Origin: Psilocybe azurescens
Lineage: Eukaryota > Basidiomycota > Agaricomycetes > Agaricales > Agrocybaceae
Direction of reading: 5' to 3'
Length of the DNA stretch: 64,000 nt
Assembly (NCBI GenBank): GCA_023853785.1
Contig: JAJIRX010000279.1
Location: 26,105 to 90,104, forward strand
The notes under the pieces are model-generated. The model saw only the letters and a program-made list of their open reading frames with translations, was not told the origin of the DNA and did no database searches. Both the position numbers and the translations under genes were made by a program. Below are positions 34,611 to 45,608 of this stretch, one piece after another (within the stretch, counting starts at the first letter, position 1; each line of letters starts with the position of its first letter).

Positions 34611-35196
34611 AGTGATGAAGCAGATCCACACCCATTATACCTGTGCAGCTGACATGCAACAGATTAAGTGTAAGTCATTGTGCTATCTTGCTTTCCTTCT
34701 ATTCACCTTTGCTCTGCAAGTTCTTCTGGCTTCCTGTTGATGCAGTTTTTCTTTGGGTGTTTAATTTGTGCTATCATTTGATCCTGATATGTATCTTGAT
34801 GATCTGTGAAGACCAGATCTCATAGTCATTATGTCATTAATAAATATGATTTCCGTACATGTTGGATCATGATTTTCTGCATTTTAAGTGCTATAAAATT
34901 GGTAAAATCTGTCTATCTTTCCTTCAATAGAGTTGTGATTTTTGACTTTTTACATCATATAATAAGACCTTTGCTTTAGCTTTTTTTTTATCTCTAAAGC
35001 TTGGAATTTTCACTCCTTACAACATTCAGTCCCAAAAAGGAAGGGTATGAAACATTCAATTTTGTGGATGTATTTCCGACCTCATTCCACCCTTTCTTTC
35101 TGTCTCTCAGTGGTGGAATTGTCTCCTTAATGAGTCAGAAAATCAGCCTTTCTGGAAGGTGGAATTTCTGACCTCCTGAGGCCCCCTAGAGTCAAT
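34611..35196. other. AT-rich spacer with no gene seen
   Basis: No domain-bearing frame is visible. Around 35,090-35,165 a GGTGGAATT/AATTCCACC pair forms short inverted repeats. Module D starts abruptly near 35,197. Confidence 0.4.
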
Positions 35197-35345
35197 GGGC
35201 TTGGCTTGGATGCAGCTAGAGCCAATTATACCACTAATATATACAAAAGAGAAATAGCATAGTGTTCACAGTTGTGTGGCCGTCTTTCCAGGTACAAACA
35301 AATTCAGGACAAATCAGTTCCACAGCATTCAACAAAACAGCCAAA

Positions 35346-36560
35346 TCACCAGCATCGATTGTCGTTGACCAGCCATATTCCCCATTTACCATATTTGCCC
35401 TGAGCACAATTTTCAAGTTAACATCGTGTCGGTGTTCAACATGCAGTATTCTCTTACCCAATCAACACATGACGTTGGTCCATTGTAGTTTATACCATTG
35501 ATATTGGCCGGCGTCGTGCTGCACATATCTTCCCAATTATCGCCATTGTGCAGATTTTCCAACGGTGCCTCATGACGCTATACAGTACAAGATTTCATCA
35601 GCACAAAGTGTAAGTGAAGCAAGGGCAGACGGCTTACACGAATACCGGGCTCTACACATCCCTGAATGTGAAGGTCGACATAAGACATCATTACTAGCTG
35701 TGAGCATTTCTCGCACCTTATCTTTGAAGTAACTCCACCAGGGAGTACATCCCCCTCGTTGGAATCCACTTTCCAGTAACCGGTAACGTGTCCACAGATT
35801 CCCTATTCAACTTATGAGTATCCCAGTTCCCAGTCCTTGAAATGAATGACAGACCTGATCCTCACAACTAGTCGGAGCCCATTCCCTTCCATGGATCTCA
35901 ATTGGTTTGATGTGACACTCGCTGATTGCGTTGAAACCGACTGGAACATTCGTCAAAGTAGCGGTATACTCTCACTCCGTACCGCAAGCAATGGGATGGT
36001 TGCAGACCAGACCATACAATGGACACCCTCTGGCGAGTTTCTTCCTCTTCTCGACGTCTCTTCTCATCAGCCTTCTTTCGCCTCGCGATCCCATTCTCTC
36101 CGCTCCTGGTGCATCTTGACTCGCCGCTCCTCATGGTCGTGAACTTCTGTGTTCCATTCGTCCCGTCGGACTGCGCGCTGACGTTCTTCACGCGCGACAT
36201 CCCGGATAATGCGATCGTGTGTCTCTTGATTGATAAAATCGTTCAATATGTATCCAAATCCCACGAGTGAGAAAAGTGACAGTAGGAGTATCAGTGCTCC
36301 AAACTTTCGATGCAAAGGCTTTGCGTTCCCGTACGATTGCGGCAAAAGGCCACTGCGCTCGGTATGGGATCCGTAATTGGGCCTAAGAGGAGAATTTGGG
36401 AGATGTTGCTGGTACGATGGCCCGTCAAAGTAGGGAGGAGGCTGAGCGCTAAAGGGTTCACACTCAGTTAGGACTTAGTCCAGACAGTCATACACAGAGT
36501 GATATACCTGTTTGCACGCATATTTGAGCCATCCTGCCTGTTCGGCTGGTAACGAAGCAT
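35346..36560 (-). pseudogene. Ectodomain membrane protein gene, copy D (two small indels)
   Basis: Exon layout is identical to copy C, with start at 36,560, first intron 36,449-36,507 and stop at 35,346. The membrane segment (ALILLLSLFSLVGFGYIL), one 18-residue stalk repeat, CLRYGV, CSTTPANIN and WGIWLVN are all present. A 2-nt loss near 35,970 (YGVREYT becomes YGVRVYR) and a 1-nt loss in a C-run near 35,754 shift the ectodomain between them. The losses sum to three, so the last exons return to frame, but about 60 residues would be wrong. A sequencing error cannot be excluded. Confidence 0.75.
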
Positions 36561-36866
36561 AAGTAGGGCCGTTCTGTGGTTATTGAAAGACGTGGTAGGA
36601 GACAAAGAACTCAACAACGATAAGTGGCCCGGACACGAGTAGTACCGTAATAGATCACGTGTATCCTCGTTCTCAGGCACCCCGACTTCGTTATTAATTC
36701 GCTTTTTATCGATTTGTGTAATAGGACAGTCATGTAGCTTATAACGTGCCGCAGAACGGTAAATTTATGGACGATATACATGTAATAACTTGTGATTTAA
36801 ACTATACAGCAGTAAAACCAAAGTAAAGCGGTTAAGAAATTCGTGATATGCATGAAGATTAGATGT

Positions 36867-38535
36867 TCAAACATGGGGAAGATACGCGGTCCAATTCAAA
36901 TCGATGTATGCTCCAGCAGGTAGAGCTCGAAGACCTACGAGAGGCAAAATAAGAAGGATACCACGAGCAGCTATGTACAACAAAGTCGATAGAGACAAAA
37001 TTACAATGAGAGCGTTGTCCATAACCTTTACCAGGGCAGAACTGTACTCTTTGCCGTCCCCGTTGCCGTCCGCGTTTTCATTGCCCATTGAGGCCGTCAG
37101 CACGGAGAGAAAAGATATGCTGAGAGGGAGACCGGATACCAAGACAGCCGATACCCTCCACGCCCACTTCTCAATTACCGTAGGAAACTCGAATGACCAA
37201 GCGACGCAGTGAAGCCCTCCGAATACTATAGCCACAAGAATTGCCAGCACGATGCTCATCGGATCGTCCTCGACTGCTGGGGCATAGAACGTTGGTACAC
37301 GATATCGCTTCCCCTCCAGAGTGGTACAGAACATCATATCGTAGAAGGCACCAAAGAACATGACGCCTGGGCGAATCGTGAACACGTATAAGATGCTGCC
37401 AATAAGACCAAGCTCCTCCCGTTTCGCCCTTAGATACACGCGAAATTGTTGGGGTAAAGATAGGCTGGGGTCGTGGTACGGACGGCTAACTGGTGGATCT
37501 AGCATAGGCTCTGGTGACGCCAATTGCGACCGTTCGGACGTGTCTTGGGCTTCGACGTCAACATCCAGAGTGATTGGTGTTTCAGACAGCAACAACGAAG
37601 TCTGAGGGTGAGTTACGACATCGACAGCGACCGGTGTTTCAGGCCGCTCAACTGCCTCCAATAACGAAGTCTGGATATTATCATCTTCACCTACTGGAGC
37701 CACAGGAGACGATGTAGTCTTTCTCTTTTCCTCTTCCAGTTTGGGATCGGGATCGGCTGAACATCCCTTTTTAAATGAACAGGGACAGAAACTTGAACGT
37801 CGAGGGGTTTGTGCCACCATAAAGCGTAAATGATCATTGTAAGCGCTGCGAAAGCGAGAGTGACGACCTCCAGCTCGGTCAAGACCATCCGCTTCGATCC
37901 CCTCACGATGCACTGGATGATGAACCATGTAGTCTGCATGACCACAACACCTTTCGAGAAGAAATCGCCTTTACTTTTGTCCTTGATTTCCGCTTCTGTG
38001 ATCGTCGGCCACTCGATCTTTCCTTCCTCTTCTAGTTTCTCCATTTCGTGCGCTTCAAGTGTGCGTAGAAGAACGCCATCTTGGTACAAGGAGAATCCTC
38101 CCATTATGAGAAAGAATGCATGGGTTTTGTCCAACCCTTCGCTATGAAGGAATTCAATTTGTCAATCAAGTTAGTATCGAAACAAAGACAAAGACACCGC
38201 ATACCTTTGTGCCGTTTCACAATATCTGAGGCCGCCAGGGACTGCCGCGTTGTCCACACGATGACCATTTCTGGCGCGATGAGCAGATTGAACATGATAG
38301 CCAGGCGTCGACCAAAGACCCGTATAGCGCTGTCGTTCGGAGCTGGGATGTTTTGGTGAACTGCGATCCATGTGCATGCGAAGATCGTGGCGAAACAGCT
38401 CCAGATGATATTCCATATGGACCTGTCCGTAAACTGGGAGTCGTCGGAGAATTGAGTTGATGCTAGCGTATCTCTAGGATAATAAGAATGTTGTACGTGA
38501 GCCGCATATGCAGTGCCTAAGGTAACAAGAGCCAT
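36867..38535 (-). pseudogene. Polytopic membrane protein gene, copy D (two homopolymer frameshifts)
   Basis: Start 38,535 (MALVTLGTAYAAH), intron 38,142-38,204 (63 nt, branch CTAAC), stop 36,867 after LNWTAYLPHV. All family landmarks are present, including IIWSCFATIFACTW, GRRLAIMF, TELEVVTLAFA, a linker rich in Pro/Glu/Ser and a C-terminal set of hydrophobic segments. Two 1-nt losses lie in A-runs, one near 38,127 (WTKTH read as WTKPM) and one near 37,772 (HLK linker). The rest is conserved, so either a young pseudogene or uncorrected homopolymers would fit. The partner ectodomain gene begins 307 bp downstream. Confidence 0.75.
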
Positions 38536-38696
38536 GGTCTCGTCAGAGACGAGCGCTGCGCTCAGTGAGGTGGTGGGTATTGTGTTGAGCTTGCTGCTAG
38601 TGCATGTCCGGGAAGAGGGCGATGCAAATTTGAAACCAAAATCCAATCGGGGAAGCGAAAGCCATCCGGCAGCATCCGGCGCAAGGGCAATTGCGT

Positions 38697-38731
38697 TCGT
38701 TGATTGATTGATTGATTGATTGACTGATTGA
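38697..38731. repeat. (TTGA)n microsatellite in the leader of copy D
   Basis: TTGATTGATTGATTGATTGA-type run upstream of the copy D start, matching the one at 10,538-10,563. Confidence 0.85.
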
Positions 38732-38898
38732 TGCAATACAATCTGCCGATTGCCGACAGAGCCGCATGGAAAATGGTCGGCGGAAACTAGACTTCAAATT
38801 GACTTCAAAGTTCAAATCGAGAGGGCAAAATCTGGCGAAAAGCTTCGTTCCGTCTGAGGAACCCTGAGGAACTTGTACAGTTGAGTCCCCATAACACA

Positions 38899-38925
38899 TA
38901 CCTTTCGCTGTCCACGCGAAAGGTA
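38899..38925. other. Perfect 10-bp stem hairpin
   Basis: TACCTTTCGC and GCGAAAGGTA are separated by 7 bases (TGTCCAC). The hairpin lies in the spacer upstream of module D, next to repeated GGTTATGGG words (38,930-39,260). Its role is unknown. No T-tract follows. Confidence 0.6.
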
Positions 38926-39490
38926 TGGGTATGAGAGGTTATGGGATGTGTTTTGGTAGCCTTTCGTTCTTGAATTGGAATCAAATGTTGTGGAACTAAT
39001 AGTAAAATATATTTGCCAGTGTACGAGTCCTCCATGAGTCGTGTGAAAATCACATCGAAATGGTGTTCCTATGCCTAAACGACCAATTTCCGAACCAAAA
39101 GCATATTTGACACCGACAACCGACTGACAACCGCGCCAGGCCTATGGGCTTTTCTATGAGAAAGGTACGAGTTATGAGTTACTACGGAACTGTGGGTTAT
39201 GGGACAATTTCCTCGCCCACTGGATAAGACATTCTATGGGTTACGACGGGTTATGGGTTATCAGAGGTAGGGCCTATGAGGGTTCAACTGTACTGATCAT
39301 CCTGTAATTAACAGAGCTGCAATACCCAACTTAAACTTGAAGCTTGATCTAGTCGGGATTGCTTTCCGTCGACAACGGGTGTTACGTCGAGTCATACACA
39401 GTAAATGACAATAACTTGAAAGATACTGAGAGCTTGATCCAGTATTGCATATTTGTCCTCACATCCTCATCTACCAAAGACCGAACGAGT

Positions 39491-40120
39491 ATGACCAATA
39501 CACACTCCGAACGTCGAACCGTCTTTGAGATCCCCACACCAGCCTCAGATGTCCACATCGCAATGTACAAACGCGTTCGGCTGTCGGGTCTTCAAACCAA
39601 CCCTGAAGCATTCGGGTCGACATATGAGAGAGAATATAGCTTCCCAGACAGCACTTGGATCTCGCGCGTCAACATCAAAGGGAGATGTACCCTCATGTCA
39701 GTAGCATCAGTACTCGAGGACAACGTCACTGGCATCGAAGAGTCTGCAATTGCAATTGGAACCCTATCTGTGTTGGGACCGGAGATGTTGGCAGGGCTCC
39801 CTCAGGATCCACCGTATCCGCAGCATATAGCAGAAGAGGAGAGAATGGGAAGGGTGGATGTTTATATGCTTGTTGGTATGTGGGTACAGCCGGAGTATCG
39901 TGGCAAAGGTGTGGGGAGGATGTTAGTCGACCGCGCGCTGGAAGTCGTCAAGCATGCCAAGGAATGCGCCGTCGGAAACACGAAAAAGGTTGTTTTGCTT
40001 CTGGTGCACGACGATCAGCATGACGCTATGCATTTATATCGAAAGGCAGGTTTTGTGGAACAGGGAGTGGTTGATCATGGAGAAAAACCGTCGACATGGA
40101 TGGCCAGCACAGTTTTGTAG
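39491..40120 (+). CDS. GNAT-family N-acetyltransferase, first of a tandem pair
   Basis: 209 residues from an ATG at 39,491; an upstream in-frame ATG exists at 39,359 but adds a stretch absent from the paralogue. Acetyl-CoA-dependent acyl transfer is expected from motif A at residues 131-145 (WVQPEYRGKGVGRML, the pyrophosphate-binding Q/R-x-x-G-x-G/A loop) and motif B around 181-189 (HLYRKAGFV). The N-terminal half has a TWISRV element and a short acidic region. The substrate cannot be told. No signal peptide or membrane segment, so probably cytosolic. The paralogue at 40,294 shares the IPTPAS start, GPEML, and the whole motif A region. Confidence 0.88.
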   Translation: MTNTHSERRTVFEIPTPASDVHIAMYKRVRLSGLQTNPEAFGSTYEREYSFPDSTWISRVNIKGRCTLMSVASVLEDNVTGIEESAIAIGTLSVLGPEMLAGLPQDPPYPQHIAEEERMGRVDVYMLVGMWVQPEYRGKGVGRMLVDRALEVVKHAKECAVGNTKKVVLLLVHDDQHDAMHLYRKAGFVEQGVVDHGEKPSTWMASTVL

Positions 40121-40293
40121 ACTTTAGAGCAGAATGTGTACAGTCGAGTCAGTAGTCGAGCTTTCTAAAAAAATATTGATGGACACATGACTAAGTGAAA
40201 TAATAGATAGTGTGAGACGTTTGTCGATCCCATTTTACACCCCACCTACATTCGAAAAAGATAATTCGTAGAACATAACTGTACTCACAAGAT

Positions 40294-40905
40294 ATGAGTA
40301 CCCACCTCAGATGGACGGTCATCCAAATCCCCACTCCAGCCTCCGAGGAACATACTGCCTTATACAAGACCATCCGCTTATCTGCTCTTCTTATCGACCC
40401 GGAAGTCGCTGCATCGTCGTACGAAAGTGAATCGAATCTTTCGGATCGCACCTGGAGCTCGCGTGTCAATACAGAAGGCAGACGCACGCTCGTGGCGGTA
40501 CTGGTTGACACGGGATCCGCGATAGGGACGCTGTCGGTTCATGGTCCAGAAATGCTAGCGTGGCTGCCGAAGGAGCGTCCATATCCGCCATCCCTTGCTG
40601 AAGAAGAGGCTTCAGGCGAAACCGATGTCTATATATTAGTAGGAATGTGGGTTCAGCCGGAGTTTCGTGGTAGAGGTGTGGGAAGGATGCTGGTTGATCG
40701 TGCTTTGAAGGTCATAAAGGAAGCCCCATCAGTTGGATTCCAAGACGCGGAAGAAAGTTTGAGGATAAATAAAAGGACTGCATTGCTCCTGGTGAATGAT
40801 AATTGGCGTCCGGCCAAACGATTGTATCGAAAAGCGGGGTTTGTCGAGCAGGAGGGTAATATTTCCGGGAAACAGACAAGATGGATGACGATGACAGTGA
40901 CTTAA
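40294..40905 (+). CDS. GNAT-family N-acetyltransferase, second of a tandem pair
   Basis: 203 residues, no intron, 173 bp downstream of its paralogue and on the same strand. Motif A is at residues 121-133 (QPEFRGRGVGRML), followed by VDRALKVIKEA, a variable loop, then RTALLLVND and RLYRKAGFVEQ (motif B). Compared with the first copy it lacks an insertion around residue 75. Tandem duplication is seen directly. Regulation and substrate are not visible. It may act in resistance or small-molecule metabolism like many stand-alone GNATs, but that is only inference. Confidence 0.88.
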   Translation: MSTHLRWTVIQIPTPASEEHTALYKTIRLSALLIDPEVAASSYESESNLSDRTWSSRVNTEGRRTLVAVLVDTGSAIGTLSVHGPEMLAWLPKERPYPPSLAEEEASGETDVYILVGMWVQPEFRGRGVGRMLVDRALKVIKEAPSVGFQDAEESLRINKRTALLLVNDNWRPAKRLYRKAGFVEQEGNISGKQTRWMTMTVT

Positions 40906-41105
40906 AACATAAAACGTATACATCACTACGTACCGTATATTCACCCCGCAACTATGGCATTATGTTCTGGGTTGGTTTCAAGGCAAGGTCTGACGAATAG
41001 GTGGAATCGGTTTATCCCGTGGAAATACATGTCCGATTTGATTCCCGACCCTGAGGTACGCGTGACGTCGTCAACGGACCCTTTATCTACTCTCTTCCAC
41101 AAGCC

Positions 41106-41674
41106 ATGTCGGACAACGACGAGAAACACCAGCCGATATCTCAGGCGATGAGGAAGAGAACGATGTCGAAGAAGACGAATTTGACGCAGACGAGAAGTCC
41201 GAACTTCTTTCATCACGCGAAACCTCGCCCTCACCCTCAGACGACGACGACGACGATCCTCGACTTAATCGGGCTGCGCCTTCCCGTTTCAAACGTTTTG
41301 CACTGCTTGTATTCCTGGTATTTTTGTTCTGGTTAGGCTACCAGATGCGGAGGTCTATGTGGGAGGGAAAGAGGAAGCCTAAAGTTATCCATGCATCTAG
41401 GTGTGTTCTTCACTCGCTGTTTCTAACTTAAGTCATTTAACTCTTTTAACATAGATACTCGAAAGAGCATAAATTTCGACCCGCGGCGAGCCCCATTATC
41501 ACAGAAACCCTGAAGGACGGACGAGTAAGGCTTCGAGGTGCATTGCCTGAACCCACCGAAGCCCCTAAACCCACTATTAAACCCAAGAAGAAGACGAGAA
41601 CTGGAAAAGTTTCTGGGAAGAGGAAAGCTCGCCAAGCGAAGCGCAAGACGGCAACAGCAGATAAGAGGATGTAA
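41106..41674 (+). CDS. Small one-TM protein with Lys-rich tail (frame break near start)
   Basis: Exon 1 ends at 41,400, an intron of 54 nt follows (41,401-41,454, branch CTAAC), and exon 2 ends with the stop at 41,674. The main frame reads DISGDEEENDVEEDEFDADE, a poly-Asp stretch, a membrane segment (RFALLVFLVFLFWLGY), MRRSMW, then HKFRPAASPIITETLKDGRV and a basic tail (PKKKTRTGKVSGKRK). The likely start ATG (MSDNDE) is out of frame with this by 2 nt near 41,125, so either a small indel or a sequence error is present. I recognise it as a conserved basidiomycete protein of unknown function with a single membrane anchor. Confidence 0.65.
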
Positions 41675-41968
41675 TGTGCGCCATGATGTTAATGTTACTT
41701 CACCCTCTTCTGTTCTTTGACCTTTTTCTTCATTTTGCATAGACATTAGGTCCATTTGTTTTTATACTTTAATGGCATGGAATTTATCATTTTCAATGCT
41801 GAGCACTTCATCGAACAGCTACCCATATTTGTATTTCAAAATTTATCGTTTCTTCACAATGTCTCTCATGAGATATATTTCTATCCACTGCTCGAAAGGC
41901 TCGAGTGAAACATTTCGAGTGTGGCGATTGTTCTTAGAGTTCCAACCAGTGGTGAAAAGCCTGGATCG

Positions 41969-42692
41969 CTAACGAAGTCGATGTGCGCCTAAACGGTGTG
42001 TATACGAGCATTAGCCAATCGGAGCCACCTCAAACGGGTAATAATCTAACCTTCGTGCTGTCCCACCCAATTGTGAGGTAAAATTTGTTCGAATCCTCCA
42101 GGGTTGGGCCCCATGTCACAGGAGCATACTTGGCATTCCCAGCGTCGATCTTTGTGGCCATGGTAGACAGGATGTTGTACAGATCCTCCTTGGTCTTGCC
42201 TTCGTTCAGCGTCATCCCCAGGATCTCGGTGGTGGGTGCGGTGGAGAGCGGGTGTGAAGTCCTTGACGAAGTCGACGTGGTACGTTTTGCTCTCACCGAC
42301 TTTTACTGATTGTATGATCTTGAGCCACTCGGTGAAAGACGGCTGGCTGGTTAAAGCTTTATGGTGCTCTAGCGTCTCCCAGACTGCAGAGCACATCCAA
42401 ATAATATTAGCCTGAGATCTGCACGGCGGATTGTGAGTGTATCTTCTATGATGTTCCTTACCTATGAAGCTGTGGAATCGTTTTCTATCTTCCTCCGCTA
42501 AGCCTGAATGTATTCTGCAAGGATGCATTCAAAGAGGTTTTATGAACACAAGCTCTGTCCCAAGCAACGAATTATATCATACCCGATACAGCCATCTGAC
42601 TTTGTAATTCCCTCAACAACTGGCTTGAAGATAGAGGGGTCGGCGATGTAGGCATCGGTGGCCTCCCACGAGGTTATTTCAACAATCGGCAT
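41969..42692 (-). pseudogene. Antibiotic-biosynthesis-monooxygenase-like dimeric barrel protein (one frameshift)
   Basis: Start at 42,692 (MPIVEITSWEATDAY). Exons 42,583-42,692, 42,462-42,514 and 42,051-42,383 are joined by introns of 68 and 78 nt, with a possible third intron 41,969-42,050 after GWDSTK. The protein reads GITKSDGCIG, SGLAEEDRKRFHSFIVWETL, EWLKIIQSVKVGE, then after a 1-nt shift near 42,245 TTEILGMTLNEGKTKEDLYN and VTWGPTLEDSNKFYLTIGWD. This is a two-repeat alpha/beta-barrel of the ABM type; such proteins act on heme or quinone-like small molecules, but no substrate can be read here. The single shift may be a pseudogene mark or an error. The 3' end is uncertain. Confidence 0.6.
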
Positions 42693-42827
42693 GGTGTAAT
42701 TATTTTTCGGCGTCACAATAGATGTGCGGTGCGTCCTGGAGCGGGTTTGGGTATCTTTGAGGCAGTTAGGGTCCAGAAAAAATGATGGAGGGGATTCGAG
42801 ACGATTCGAAATTCATAGGCTATAGCA

Positions 42828-42840
42828 GCTTATATATGCT
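42828..42840 (-). promoter_or_regulatory. TATA-like element upstream of the ABM-like gene
   Basis: CATATATAAG on the minus strand about 140 bp upstream of the start at 42,692. Confidence 0.4.
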
Positions 42841-43289
42841 GGTGCATGAGGCAGCATTGGTGTGTTTCGAGCACCGAACCATGATGGAACAAAGCCGGAG
42901 TACCCGTAATTGACATCCTACAATCTTGAAAGAGTCGTACTCAGTGGCGCTACTGCGAGGATTGGTCATGGGTCGCGGTAGTATCTTATTTAGCCTGTTA
43001 CAAATCAATTTCATGGTCGAGGAAAGGAAATAGTAAGCGTTTGGCGAAAGACGGCTGGCCGGTCTTTTTGTTGATATTCTGTTGGATTGAGTGTCGGTTG
43101 TGTGTGTTGAGATAATAAAATCTATTAATAAACGAAAAAAGAGCGTAGTTCGCGACTTCTAACACCTTCTGGTTATATTCGAGCAGAGGTTAGCCCCCCC
43201 GAAGGGTAATGAGGCGCATAACCAGTCTATCTACGGCCACACAACGTCCGTACCTCGCTATAACCAAATCAACCCTGCTCCTTGACAGC

Positions 43290-44043
43290 CCTAATCCTCC
43301 CCAACATCCATCCACCGTCCTACAAAAGTTGACGGGTACCGTACCGCACGCTCTACGAGAATTTAACGGTCAATATACCAGAAGAATGAATTGCGAGACG
43401 AACAAATACCTTCGATGTCGTAACCCTAACCCTAGGAACCTGCACCAACTACGACATACAACAGTTTCTGTTGAGCACAATCAGTATAATCCACCCAACG
43501 AAATCAGCTCCGAGACTTACCAGAATGTTCGAGGGGAATTTTTGCAAGTTAACCGTGGTTCGTGACTTGTGTGCAAAGACTGGATAAATCCTAAGATGGT
43601 AGAGATATTCATATTGTGCGAAAAAGCAATTGGTCGTGTCGGAGTAAGGGCGTGATAAACATTAAACCTCAGGTCGGTCCAACGCTTAACGGTTTGCGCG
43701 AAATTGATACGTCGTGTCGGAGAAAGAGTGTATTGGCCTCTGACCGTTGTACGTTCCACCGTTTGCGCCAAGCCGATACGTTGGGTCAATACTTTGATAT
43801 GTCATGTCCAACTTCGGATGTGCAGCAAGAGCATGATGACATGCTCTGCTTGAAGCTACACATGATGTGGACACGGCGAATGGCGAAGATGAGGTAGGAG
43901 GCTCCCATGGCTTGCAGAAACGGCATACGTCGTGTCCGAGTAAGGGTCTGATAAACCTTAAACCTCAGGTCAGCCTGAGGCTCTACAGTTTGCGGAAATC
44001 GATGTCGTGTCAGAGCAAAGCTGTACTGGCATCCGATCGCTGC
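43290..44043. repeat. Dispersed repeat with internal tandem units
   Basis: The part 43,290-43,805 is the inverted counterpart of 170-650. A block of about 120 bp (TCGTGTC-GAGTAAGGG-TGATAAAC, CTCAGGTC, GTTTGCG-GAAAT) stands at 43,637 and again at 43,927. Frames here are short and have no domain. Confidence 0.65.
43422..43435 (-). repeat. Interstitial telomere-like repeat
   Basis: TAACCCTAACCCTA, in the same position of the repeat as 506-520. Confidence 0.75.
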
Positions 44044-44846
44044 CAAGGGGTGCCGGGATCGAAAAAAGTACCGGGGGTCGATTTTTTTCTAAGGCCAACT
44101 CTAGGTACCCTCCCCCTTACGTAATCAGGCACACTTCCAAATATAGTAATTATTAGTAATATGACATCAACGGCGTACACGCTTTCCACCTCTGCCTCGA
44201 CCTGATACCTCGCACGCTGCGCAAACCCAGTTCCGAGGCGGTTGCTCGAGACCTACGCATCCAAGGTGGTACTGACAACATTGAACGGTAAGTCAAGCCT
44301 CCAATTAAACCACCAATGCGTTCTGACAACGACTCTTTCCTAGATGCTGATCAAAGTTTTAAGCCCACCGGTGCTGCAGTCAACACGTGTATCGCATTCT
44401 GGGCATACAACGAACCCATCTACGTCAAGCACGGGGCCATTCGGGGTGCATTCTCCTGCATACCATGTCAATATTGTTTATCAGTATGGTACTGTGTTGT
44501 AATACATGCCTGAGGTGATGAGTCCATAGCGAGAGGTATGATATATGAGCCAGTGGACCACAACGAGGACAAGGACGACTTAGCTAGCTGAGCAAAAATA
44601 TTAATTTCCTTCCATAATAAGCAATAAATGTGAAATAAATCAAAAATAAATTCAATTCTCAGTACAGATCTTTTATTCCATGAGTTTCAGTCCAAGAAAC
44701 ATCATTTGTACTTCTGTAATGCAGTCTAGCGCACTAAAATCAAGGTTCTGAGGCCCTGTGCTAGAGGGTTCCAAAAAATTTGGCGGCCTGGGGCCTACTC
44801 CCCCTCCTACCCCCGGTCCGGGTTTTCGATCCCGGCACCCCCCTTG
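44044..44846. mobile_element. Non-autonomous hAT-type element, copy 2
   Basis: 803 bp, inverted ends CAAGGGGTGCCGGGATCGAA and its complement, with the 8-bp duplication ATCGCTGC (44,036-44,043 and 44,847-44,854). It shares most of its interior with 6,460-7,207. It has an extra segment (about 44,215-44,320) with a GGTAAGTC donor and TTTCCTAG acceptor 60 nt apart, which suggests a captured piece of a spliced gene that copy 1 has lost. Confidence 0.88.
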
Positions 44847-44854
44847 ATCGCTGC

Positions 44855-45608
44855 ATGTTCCAGTTTGCGCCAAGCCCATACGTTCAGTCAACACCCGCAA
44901 TCCGGGTGTTTTTGTGGTTCGAGCGGAGCCAATATTTCATCTTTGACTTCCAACTTTGGATGCGCAGCATGAGCATCGTGACCAGCTCTGTTTGAAGCTA
45001 CACATCATGTGGATACGGCGAATGGTGAAGAAAGGTGGGAGACTCCAGTTCAACACTTACTGGAGCCGTGTGTATCCACCATCACTAAAATGCTAAATTA
45101 AAGAACCATGTTAGCAAGACACACCAGGTACAGTCCAAAAGAACCCACCATTTCGTTACACTTCCACCAGTCATCTCTGAGGCGGTACAAATCAATCCTG
45201 CATTCTCCATCACCACTACTCGTCTTCCCATCCATTCCCGTCTTCTCCACACTATCTCGTCTCCCACTGCCATCAGTTGAGGTCTGTCTGGCCAGTTGTA
45301 CGAATGTTCGGTTTGCAGGAAATCCATACATCGTGTCCAGCCAAAACACATGGTCCAATGACCACCGCGCTGTATTCTTTTCTGACCAATCATAGCGAAC
45401 CCGCCGCTTTATAGAGCTAACAACCTGTCTTATAATTCACAGTTCGCAGGAAGTCGATATGTTGGGTCGCAGCAACACTTGCTTCAGCCCAATGAACAAA
45501 AGAAAGCGTTCAAGGACGCCGCACGCGCATGCACTCCCAGATGCGATAAACGAGGCCGGCCTTCAATCACTTTGTGCAGTCGCGTCGATTTCATTCAAAC
45601 GTAATTAC
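44855..45608. other. Repeat-derived spacer, no supported gene
   Basis: Continues the 43.3-44.0 kb repeat (TTTGCGCCAAGCC, GATATGTTGGGTC). A minus frame at 45,085-45,393 and a + frame starting 45,459 have no recognisable domain. The latter is cut by the Harbinger-like insertion at 45,612. Confidence 0.4.
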
